Source: Corylus avellana
Taxonomy: Eukaryota; Streptophyta; Magnoliopsida; Fagales; Betulaceae
NCBI RefSeq assembly: GCF_901000735.1
Contig: NC_081545.1
Span: forward strand, 11,207,973-11,271,972
DNA length: 64,000 bases
Direction: 5' to 3'
The position numbers and the translations under genes were made by a program. The notes beneath the pieces were generated by a model. The model was not told the DNA's origin, searched no databases, and saw nothing but the letters and a program-made list of their open reading frames with translations. Positions 24,160 through 33,416 of this stretch are shown here, piece by piece; the first letter of the stretch is position 1, and the number at the start of each line of letters is the position of its first letter.

Positions 24160-24370
24160 TAAATGCCCTTTTGGTACTTAGGTTTTAACGACTTTATTTT
24201 TTTCCATTTAGGTTTTATTTTGTATCATAAATAGTACCTATCTTAATTAGTATCTTATATGTAAATTCGGAAATAGTATCTCCATCTATATTTTGTCTAT
24301 AAAACTAACAGATTGCCACGTAAAACCAATCAAAACATGCCACTTGTCCTATGTCCAAATAAAAAATTAA
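24160..24370. repeat. MITE-like fragment
   Basis: The stretch gggttaaatgcccttttggt ... followed by agattgccacgt and a gccacttgtcc block resembles the arrangement at 3150-3400 and 59108-59270: an 'in-frame-looking' gggttaa-t-c-ttt-gta start, then a cacgtg-type block. It is probably the same non-autonomous family. No clean second end was found. Confidence 0.4.
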
Positions 24371-24779
24371 AAAAAAATACTAAAAAAAGAAAAAAAGACC
24401 TGAAAGAAGAAAATAATTGGGTGTGTTCTCCGAATTTCAGCTTCGGACCAAAGATTTATTGCAAAAATGACAAGTTAACAAAACCAAATGGAAATGAGAA
24501 ACTTCAAAGGGAGAGAGGTGGAGAGAATATTCAAGTATTTATTGTTGATGTCTTCAATGAAGTTCTGTGTGGGAATCAATGGAGTAATTGAAGTGCTGTG
24601 AAAAGGTTGAAGTGAGTGGATTTGCAAGAAGCATCGGGAAAAAAAATAAAATGAAATAAAAAAAGGGAGGTAATTTCGTGATTTTATTATTAATCATGGT
24701 ATTCTTCTTTTTAATTAAATTCTTGTCAGCAACTCAAATCCTCTATCTTCTTTGTTTAAACACAGTTTTCCGAACAATG

Positions 24780-25319
24780 ACGTAACATGAACCATGTGAA
24801 TGTTGTAATATCTGAAGAATCACCTAACTACAAAATAGTAAGAAAAGGATCAAAACTACCGGTGTTTGCAGGTGAGGAATAGCTCCGATGCCTAAATTAG
24901 TCATTGTGTTTGAGAGAATATAAAAACTTTAAAGATTATAAAATAGATGAAGAGAATTGAAAATATTCGATTAAGGAAAAAGAAGTTACCAAAAACTGAG
25001 ATGAGACTTCCTTTTTTACGAATCAGATAGTAATTGCTTATTTGGCATAGTGGTCCTACCGAGGATCCACGTGACATATATTGTATTGATGAATAATAGG
25101 AGAATGCCACGTAAGCAAATAAAGCCTCCCGAGGAAAACCTTCGGGAGTACATGCTAGACTCGGTTTACCGAGCCTTTGAACCGAGTGTTGTATACCGAA
25201 CTTGGGTGGATATAAAATTACCAAACTTAAGTTCGGTAAGCAGGTGTAAATAACCGCGCATGTATTATGGGCCATATGATTGTTTTGTTGGGCTTAGTAT
25301 AGCTGACCCTGATCCAACA
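24780..25319 (-). repeat. 3' LTR of a Tat-type Gypsy element (minus strand)
   Basis: On the minus strand the sequence starts tgttggatcagggtcagc at 25319, directly after a polypurine tract (tggggggtaac, 25320-25330). It continues through features common in Tat LTRs, such as the late ttaggcatcggagc segment (24884-24897). The inner boundary is solid; the outer boundary is uncertain (24863 or about 24780). The partner LTR is not in the window. Confidence 0.6.
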
Positions 25320-25550
25320 GTTACCCCCCAATTTCCTAGTCTGATAGACTATGAAAATTTCATATTTCTGAGAATGGGTCAGCTTTTATAAGTTCAGCCT
25401 TGTTTTCGGTAAAACAAGGTGAGTTGGCTCTCAAAATTCAAATTTCAGAACTTTCGAATTTCAAGAGGGAATATTTAGAGCAATAAACGATTTACCTTCC
25501 CTTTTTAAAACCACATGTCGAGCTTCTTGCGGTTAAAAAATCAAGCAACC

Positions 25551-25772
25551 TGTAATACCTCACCTCAATGACACACAATATTGTTCGCTTTTGGCTCCTC
25601 CAAACCAGACTTCCCAAGAAGTCACCCATCTTAGTACTACTCCAGCAAAAGCACGCTTAACTACGGAGTTCTGATGGGATCATGACCATCATGACTTTAA
25701 AACGCGTTGTTGTCATTAAGGGTGTAGTATACATTTAAGCATCTCCATACCCAAGCAATGTGGGACGTCACA
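25551..25772 (-). repeat. Cassandra LTR 1
   Basis: 222 bp. Minus-strand start tgtgacgtcccacattgctt at 25772, end ttaca-type at 25551 (here gtattaca). Contains the full 5S-like part. Confidence 0.85.
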
Positions 25773-25910
25773 ATCACTCCCTCTTAAGACCCAGCGTCCC
25801 CGTTGACGACCCTCATTGGATTAGCCCATTCTTGGCGTCCGTCCCAACGAGTGCCCGCTAGCGATCTTCATGGGCTTGTGCACGCTCCCCCCCATCTCAG
25901 GCTGGACAAT

Positions 25911-25923
25911 GGCTCTGATACCA
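25911..25923 (-). other. Cassandra primer-binding site
   Basis: tggtatcagagcc on the minus strand, two bases after the LTR 2 end. It is complementary to the 3' end of initiator-Met tRNA. A mutated copy (tgatatcagagcc) lies at 26282-26294. Confidence 0.85.
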
Positions 25924-25925
25924 TT

Positions 25926-26155
25926 TGTAACACCCCACCTCAATGACACACAATATTGTCCGCTTTTGGCTCCCCCAAACTAGACTTCCCAAGAGGTTAC
26001 CCATCCTGGTACTACTCCAGCAGAAGCACACTTAACTGTGGAGTTATGATGGGATCATGACCATCACGGCTTTAAAACGCGTTGTTGTCATTAACGGTGT
26101 AGTATACATTTAAGCACATCCTCATCTCCATATCCAAGCAATGTGGAACGTCACA
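25926..26155 (-). repeat. Cassandra LTR 2
   Basis: 230 bp, minus strand, tgtgacgttccacattgctt at 26155 to gtgttaca at 25926. Internal pieces lie on both sides (25773-25925 and 26156-26296), so LTR-internal-LTR-internal units are chained. Confidence 0.85.
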
Positions 26156-26296
26156 ATTACCTCATCTTAGGACCCAGCGTTCCAGCTGGCGACCCTCATG
26201 GGATTAGCGTCCGTCCTAGCGAGTGCCCGCTAGTGATCTTCATAGGCTTGTGCACGCTCCCCACATCTTAGGCTGGGCAATGGCTCTGATATCATT

Positions 26297-26634
26297 TGTA
26301 ACACCCTACCTTAATGACGCACAATATTGACCGCTTTTGGCTCCCTCAAACCAGACTTCCCAGGAGGTTACCCATCTTGGTACTACTCTAGCAGAAGCAC
26401 ACTTAACAGCGGAGTTCTGATGGGATCATGACCATCACGGCTTTAAAGCTCCCCCAAACCAGACTTCCCAGGAGGTCACCCATCTTGGTATTACTCCAGC
26501 AGAAGCACGCTTAACTGCGGAGTTCTGATGGGATCAAGACCATCACGGCTTTAAAACGCGTTGTTGTCATTAAGGGTGTAATATACATTTAAGCATATCC
26601 TCATCTCCATATTCAGGCAATGTGGGACGTCAAA
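26297..26634 (-). repeat. Cassandra LTR 3, with an internal partial duplication
   Basis: Bases 26297-26447 are the U5 end through the 5S-like part. At 26448 the sequence jumps back and repeats from the 5S-like part (gctcccccaaaccagacttc), then runs to the U3 end at about 26634. The 5S-like region is thus present twice in one LTR, as expected from unequal recombination or template switching. Confidence 0.75.
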
Positions 26635-26682
26635 ATATATTTTTTGGAAGGGATAGTAAATTCACTTACCATGAGGGTCTGA

Positions 26683-26836
26683 TATCGCCTGGGTATGGAG
26701 ATGCGGATGTGCTTAAATGTATACTACACCCTTAATGACAACAATGCGTTTTAAAGCCGTGATGGTCATGATCCGATCAAAACTCCGCAGTTAAGCGTGC
26801 TTCTGCGAGAGTAGTACCAGAATGGGTGACCTCCTC
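26683..26836 (+). repeat. Cassandra LTR 4, truncated
   Basis: Plus strand. It lacks the first ~14 bases of the LTR, and the 3' part is deleted within the 5S-like segment at gacctcct (26836), where it joins internal sequence (ctcccttagatgtggggagc) directly. The primer-binding site is lost. Confidence 0.75.
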
Positions 26837-26966
26837 TCCCTTAGATGTGGGGAGCGTGCACAAGGCTATGAAGATCGCTAGCGGGCACTCGCTGGGATGG
26901 ACACCAAGAATGGGCTAATCCTATGAAGGTCGCCAGCAGGAACACTGGGTCCTATGATAGGGTGAT

Positions 26967-27196
26967 TGTGATGTCCCACATCGCCTGCGTATGGATATGA
27001 GGATGTGCTTAAATGTATACTACACCCTTATTGATAACAACGCGTTTTAAAGCTGTGATGGTCATGATCCCATCAGAACTCTGTAGTTAAGCGTGCTTCT
27101 GCTGGAGTAGTACCAGGGTGGGTGACCTCCTAGGAAGTCTGGTTTGGGGGAGCCAAAAGTGGACAATATTGTGTGTCATTGAGGTGGGGTGTTACA
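26967..27196 (+). repeat. Cassandra LTR 5
   Basis: 230 bp, plus strand, tgtgatgtcccacatcgcct to ggggtgttaca, with a complete 5S-like segment. Its right end abuts the caacc target duplication. Confidence 0.88.
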
Positions 27197-27277
27197 CAAC
27201 CACATGTCATCATCTGCACAAGGGGTAAGAATTTAATGGCACACTTTCTCGAAGAACCCTAGCTACTAGGGTTTTAA

Positions 27278-30200
27278 ATGCACCGCTTGCGTTTCACCTT
27301 CCCGAAGCCTTTTAAAACTGTTTTCACCTTCGTTCACCCCCTATTTTCACCCCAACAGAAGCCATTGTTGTTTTTCTTCAAGCTTTTGTTTAAGTTTTCC
27401 ACAACCGGAGCTCCTTCATTCGGATTACTCTGCTCAATATTATTTCTTACGAGTGGTATATTTTAGAACTGTGGTTGAGTCTGTCCCTTCTGCCAATCCT
27501 TTTGTTCATCCAAACAGCCCAATACTCCATTATTTCGATTTTCGTCTTCCTCTGATTGAACCATCTGTTGGTCATCTTCATTTAAGTGTACCCACCTTCT
27601 AATTCAGCAAGGTTATCCTCTCATTCCTCGTCAATTAGTCCCTGAACTTCGATACCTGATGAGTTGTAAAGGTGGTACTGGTCCCAATGTATTGGGTCAT
27701 TCATACCCAACTACATGGGAGACAACTTTAACAGATGAAGATGAACCCGAAGTTTGTCAAACCTGTTGCATCCCTGATTCGGTATAGCTACGTTTTGATA
27801 ATGAAGGAACCGGAGCTGTAGTTGATGTTGACAGAAATGAAGCTTGTGTATATATGGATATGTTTCGGATAGGTTTGAGATTACCCTTCCTGAGGATAGT
27901 TCGTGAACTATTGAGTTATATTAGAATAGCCCCTCATCAACTCATGCTGAATGGTTGGAGAACTTTTTTCGCTTGTATGATTGTTTGGCCGAAGGTCCTT
28001 GAGGCAAAACATCCCCTTACTGTTGTAGAATTTTTGAAGGTATACCGACTATCAAAGGGTCCTAGAACCGACCATTTGTTCACCTTTCAAACTTGGAAAA
28101 GATTAAAGCTCCTCTCCTTCAGGAACACTTATACCAGCAACAAAGGATGGAAAGATGAATTTTTCTTTGTTCAAGGTGAATGGGAATTTGCACCTTCAGA
28201 AGTAATTAGAGACCCAAGTATCCCTCGAGAAACCATTGCCCCTTCAAACCGAGGTATAAACCAAACATTGTTTTGTTTGTTTTTTCTTTTTTTTTTTTTT
28301 TTCTTTTTGTAGCAAAGCTAATCTTAACATATTTTATTATTTTCAGGTCAGCAAGAACCTTCTTTAACCGGAGAAGAGATGAGCCGAGTAAGGCAAGTTC
28401 TGGATTAGGCCGAACTACATCCATTGGAGATGGATTATGATGCTATTATGTCAGAAGAGAATAAAAGGCTATACTTATGGGCTTCCATAACTAAGAGACG
28501 GGCAAAAGTTGCTCCACTGAGGAAGTCATCTGCTGAGGCTTCAAGAAGACCAACTGCCGAGTCTGCCGAGCCTCCGAGGAAAAGAACTAGCAAAGTTGAA
28601 GAGCCTTCTAAAAAAAAGGCAAAAGGAAAGTTGGAGATGCTTTCCCGAAGAAACCCTCGACAAGACCCCCAATTGCTGCTAGAGTCTCTCTGGTGATTGC
28701 TAACGAGCCTGAAGATTCTAACATTTCTCCTCTAAAGAAAAAGAAGAAGACAAAGAAAACCGAGGGTGGCTAAAAAATAGTGAAGCCAGTTATTGATCTG
28801 GAGTCAAAGGGACTTGAAGTAAGCTCAGGGGCAGAACCAGTGGGAACAATATCCGATGTCCTCCCTGAAGAACAAGGAATCAGAACTACTTCTGATTTAG
28901 GAGTAACTACAAAGAGAACTGCCCCTAAAGTAGAAGCACTTGCTCCTCATGTCAGAGCGTATTCTAGTGTTCTCTGTGTTATTAGGAAGTTTTTGGGTAC
29001 AAAAGATACATTAGTTTGAGATGCCCTTCTTGCAAACCAACCTTCCTGATCATCTTCCATTACACCAACAAGAACCGAGCTTCCTTTTCCGGCAGCATTT
29101 GAGGTTGAACCACTCTCTGTCGTGCCTCTTTCCTCGACTCCTACTGAAGTTGTGCACTTGAGTGCTGCTAAGTCTGAAGAAGGAAGCCCTATAGATGCAG
29201 GATGTATCCTTAGAGATCTTGCTTCAACGATGCCGCTAATAAAGCCACTTGCAATGATCCTCTCAGGGCAAATCGAAGTAGAGAGTTCATCTGTAAACCC
29301 TGAGGTTACTAGCACCGAGCCTTTAGTTTCTGAATTTATAGCTGATGGAGTTGTGGCCGAAGAACCAGTAATTGCTGAACCTTTGGTTACTAAATTTGCT
29401 ACTACTGTGCCAGTAATTACAGAATCTGTAATTGTTGAGCATACAGTTGCTGAGAATGTAACTGCTGAATGTGAAGTTACTGAGATTGCAGTTACCGAAC
29501 AATTGGCTGCCGAACCTGTAGCTGCTGAACATGTAATAGCAGCCAATGAATTTGAAGAGGTTGACTTTAATTTTCCAATTGGTGGGGAATCAGTTAATCC
29601 TGAAGAATCAACTTAGCTGCCAAGAAATAATCCAGTTGGTGATGATGCACAAAATCCTGCCGGGACTTCACAAGCAGCTGGTTCATCGGTAAACCGTACA
29701 CCTAAGCCAATCACTTGGACATTCGGGGAACCTCTTTCTCGGCTGGGTGACAGTTGGTATGGCAATCCCTTTGTTACCTTAGCTGATTTAATACAGGCCA
29801 ATCATGCACCAGATATCAGTGTTCAATTCCTGAAGGAAGTAATGGAACACATGTTGTACCACCAACTTGAGGTAAATATCCCTTTGTCTTTCTGAATTTT
29901 GATAATAATATTCTTATTCTGATAAACTTCTCTTTCTTTGTAGGGATCAATGCACAACATGAATTACTATCTTCATTTTAGAAGGTCTGCTGAGAGTTCG
30001 GCTTTAGAAGCTGAGAATTCAAAAAAGAGACTTAAAGATGCTGAGGCTGAAATTAAACGGCTGCAAGAAGTATCATCTCAGGAAGAAAGTGAGCTTCTTC
30101 TTTCTGGAGAACAAATAATTGAATTGGAAGCTCAATCTATTCAAGCAAATTCTCAGATTCGAGAATTAGAAACTGAGTTAGCTGCTGAGAAGGCCAAAGA

Positions 30201-30911
30201 TGAGAGGTTGTTAACCGACTACTCAATTCTTGAAGATGAAGCTAATCAGTTCAAAGAGAAGCATGTTGATGCTGAGCTTCAATGCCGAGCTACCGAGTCT
30301 CGTATTAACTCAGTTTCTGAAGAACTTGAAGAAGCATAGAGATACTCTTCTGTTCAGTGTACTAGAGCTGAGGTAGCTAAAGGAAAGCTGAAACTAAAGA
30401 ACAACTTTTGGTTGCTGGGAAGAAACAAAAATCAACAGACAAAAAGCTTAAGGCTGCTGAGTAGAAGACTTTAAGTCTTAAAAGAAAATTTGCCCGAGCT
30501 AAAGATCAAGTAATCAGATATAAGGATAAAGCTCAGAATTTCTATAAGCAGCTTTCATTTGCTTCTTGGGGCCGAGATTTTGGTTGGGACATAGGTTTCA
30601 TCTCGGGGTTTGAAACTTTCCGGAGTTGGTCAAAGAATCCCCCCAAAGGTGTTGACCTCAATACTATTAAACCCGAAGATATTCCCCCTATTGAAGAAGC
30701 TATCACGAAGATTGCTATAGTCGGACAAGAGCAAATGCCAGACTGCAAAGGCATTACATATTTTGGTTTCAACCCATTTGCTAGATATGAAACTGGGGAA
30801 CCTTCTGCTGCTAAAGAGCATCCCGAAGAATCTTTATCTGAAGATAACTCAGAAAAGTCAATAAATGTATTAGATGAAGAATGGGACCATGTATCGGATG
30901 GAGCTAACTGA
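27278..30911 (+). pseudogene. Spliced accessory gene of a Tat-type Gypsy element (PF04195-like), broken
   Basis: Runs opposite to the surrounding Tat element's pol. The first recognisable block (27837-28250) has the pattern of the plant 'putative gypsy type transposon' family PF04195 (Transposase_28): YMDMFRIGLRLPF, then APHQLMLNGWRTFFAC and a GEWEF segment. Downstream are a Lys-rich stretch (28424-28690), a low-complexity Val/Thr/Glu region (29122-29610), a long coiled coil (29950-30338) and a conserved tail with GRDFGWDIGFISGFETF (about 30570-30620), ending TGA at 30909. Two GT-AG introns are visible: 28254-28346 and 29872-29943. Several in-frame stops break it, for example at 27786 and in gattag near 28407. 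The function of such additional antisense genes is unknown. Confidence 0.75.
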
Positions 30912-31239
30912 AGTTTCAAATGTAATCCTTTGCAATGAAATGAATTTTTGTTTCTTCCATTTTTGACAATGAATAGAAAGTTTTTGATTTTTGCTCTTCT
31001 TACTCTGTGATTTGTGCTTTGTAAATGAATTGCTTCGTAAATTGCTTCATACATGTGTAACCCCCCGATTCCCATAGATTATGAGCTGAATTAATAAACA
31101 ATGGGAATCTTTACAAATTACAGGGTAGAAATTTAATCATTGTGATTGTTTTGCATAATACTCGATTTCGGGAAAAACTTTGTTCAACTGAGAATGTTGG
31201 GTTTAGAAAGTACTCGGTTCAGCTGTATTAGTTGAACAT

Positions 31240-31595
31240 TTGCCTCAGGGAAGCGTTTAGTTTTGCTATTTGTCACCGATGTCTTTGCCTTAGGAAAGCG
31301 CTTTGGCTATATTTCTCCAAGTGGTGCCTCAGGAAAGCGCTTTGTGTAGCTATATTTCTCTGAGGACTTTTGCCTTAGGAAAGCGCGTTGGCTATATTTC
31401 TCCGAGTTATGCTCAGGAAAGCGCATTTCCTATATTTCACTATGGTTAAACTTTGTTTAAAGGTTAAGTTCGAAAAGCGCTTAGTTCAGCTATATTTCCA
31501 AACTCATCTTCGGGAAAGCACCTCAGTTGTATTTCACCAAACTAAGCTCGGGAAAGTAATGTGGCTATATTTCACCGAAGGGTTTGGAAAGTACC
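31240..31595. repeat. Degenerate minisatellite with ggaaagcgc-n-gctatatttc units
   Basis: About nine units, each with a gaaagcgc-like core followed by gctatatttc and c-gag, spaced about 35-50 bp (cores near 31248, 31294, 31332, 31378, 31414, 31470, 31511, 31551 and 31582). Two more units continue at 38673-38745, past the inserted 7-kb element. The array lies between the accessory gene and the pol gene of the Tat element. Confidence 0.8.
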
Positions 31596-32963
31596 TGATA
31601 AGCGCCGAATGTTGCACATTCAAGCCCCTTAATTTGCATATGTTAATTCCTTAGCGTTGTTATTTGTTTAATTTTGTTTTGTTTTTGTGTTTAAGGTCTT
31701 ATTTGACAAACCATTGGAAATTGGGCTTAAAAGGACAACAAATTGAGCATTCTGGAGCTAGGATCGATCGTAGTACCCTTGGGATCGAGCGCACCTGCGC
31801 TCGAGCGTCTGCAGCCAAGGATCGAGCACATACCTGCGCTCGCGCGCACACCAGCTAGGCTCGAGCGCACCGAATCTTGGATCTAGCGCACACGAGCGTA
31901 CAGTGCACGGCAAGAATTCTTCTCCAGCATGGACTTGGATTTCAATCTCCCAATTGGACTGGGAGATTGCTCTCTGGTTTTCTAGGGTTTTAGGGTTTTC
32001 CAAATCCCTATAAATAGGGCTCTAAACATTGTAAACAGACACACCGCTTCCTAGAGCTAGAAATCTGCAATTTGTCTTTGGAGCTTAGAAGATCATAAGC
32101 GGCTAAACCCCTTTGTGGGGTGTTGATGTAACCCTATCCAAGCACAATGGTTTGATTGTATTTAATTTCTAGATTTTCAATTCATGTATGTTGATTGTAT
32201 AACTATGAGGATTGCTACAATTGATTTATGTTCTTAATTATTAAATGCAATTGTTCTTAAATTCCAAAATCAATATTTGTGAAATTCTTCTCTTGTCTTA
32301 GAAAGTATTTTACTTTTATTGAAATCAAATCATTCTTGTTTTCTGTGATTATGAGGATGATGGTTATACAATGGGTTTAATTGACATATGATCAATAGGA
32401 TTTGATAGGCCATGCCTAGGGAAGACGGATTGTACTACACCCTAGTTTAGTGTAATTTAGGTAGACAGTCCGTGCCAACCGAAGATGGGTTACACTTATT
32501 CATTGATTGTATGTATCCTGTTATAGAATTTGATAATTTATACCTAGGGAAGACGGGTCGTACCGCGTCTTAGTGGTTAGGTGGATGATCCGTGCCAACC
32601 GAAGATAGATTATGCTTATTCTTTAATAAGGTAGTTTCTTGTTTATCTATAACATGCATAGAATGAATTTCTGGGATTAATTATGATTAGCCATTGTTAT
32701 GCGGATGGAGGTGAAGTCAATACCCTACACTCTCTCTCTTGTTTTAAATTTATTTTATTTTCATGCACTTTAAATTTTAAAGAAAATCAAATCAATTCTT
32801 TTTTTAATTAAGTTAATTTTAATCTTTCGAATTTTGATAATAAAACCCCTGCAGTCATTGAGGTTCAACACCCTCTCTATAGCCGTATCCTACAAAGATT
32901 CGTTCTATTGCGAGTGGTTATTTTTTATTATTGATATTTTTGGACACAAAAAATACCACATCA
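31596..32963 (+). repeat. 5' LTR of the Athila-like element (1368 bp)
   Basis: Starts tgataagcgccgaatgttgc and ends accacatca, giving tgat/atca ends. A TATA box ctataaatag is at 32009-32018, preceded by two telomere-like agggtttt units. It carries a gatcgagcgcac motif cluster (31783-31905) and two ~130-bp diverged units around ctagggaagacgg (32414 and 32547). Confidence 0.9.
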
Positions 32964-32968
32964 ATATT

Positions 32969-32999
32969 TGGCGCCATTGCCGGAGATCGAACCCGGGCC
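32969..32999 (+). other. Primer-binding site for tRNA-Asp
   Basis: Starts tggcgccattgccggaga five bases after the LTR and matches the 3' end of plant tRNA-Asp. The match extends into the T-arm (gatcgaacccggg), longer than needed for priming. It is not a tRNA gene because the 5' half is absent. Confidence 0.85.
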
Positions 33000-33416
33000 G
33001 GGGACTGCTTAACGGTTTTGTTGTCAAATTTTAGAGATTAATTTTAGCTTAATAATTTATTTCCCTATTTTAAGTTGCTAATTTTTAATTCTGGTTTGTG
33101 TTAATTTTATTTTTTTTTAGAATTGCAAACAGGTCCGTAAGCTGCCTTCTCTGTGACTGCGATCGAGCGCAGCCCCTGTGCGATCGAGCGCACGGCTGCA
33201 CTTCAGCAGGATCCCAGCCAGCAGCACTCGAGCCTTCTACTCCTGCGCTCGCACTCATCTGCGGCAGTACGCTCGAGCGCACCCTGTCGTGCGATCGAGC
33301 GCACTTGCGGCATCCTGTATCCAGACCCTAAGTGCATACTAAGGCCGTTTGTGAGCTTGTTTGTTTTCTGTTTTAGCTTAATTTTTTATGTTTTCTTTTA
33401 AATTTCTGTTTAGTTT

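Larger units (their letters stand above)
25551..27196. mobile_element. Head-to-head composite of Cassandra (5S-rRNA-bearing TRIM) elements
   Basis: Five full or partial LTRs of the Cassandra type occur: three on the minus strand on the left, one of them split into two overlapping pieces, and two on the plus strand on the right. Each LTR carries the 5S-rRNA-like segment (for example ttaagcgtgcttctgctgga then gtagtaccagggtgggtgac). Internal pieces carry an initiator-Met primer-binding site (tggtatcagagcc). The whole block is flanked by caacc at 25546-25550 and 27197-27201, a 5-bp target duplication. Both outer ends are the U5 (tgttaca) LTR end, which a normal insertion cannot produce. There is no coding sequence; Cassandra depends on other elements' enzymes. 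It is inserted in the Tat-type element. Confidence 0.85.

Noticed and set aside
25551..27196. 5S rRNA genes
   Set aside because: The 5S-like segments sit inside LTRs with TG...CA ends, a Met primer-binding site and short internal domains, and carry substitutions. This is Cassandra, not a 5S gene array.
28947..29546. 199-codon minus-strand Ser/Thr/Val frame
   Set aside because: Antisense reading of the low-complexity part of the accessory gene; the repeated composition keeps the frame open by chance.
32969..32999. tRNA-Asp gene
   Set aside because: Only the 3' part of the tRNA is matched, immediately after an LTR. It is a primer-binding site.
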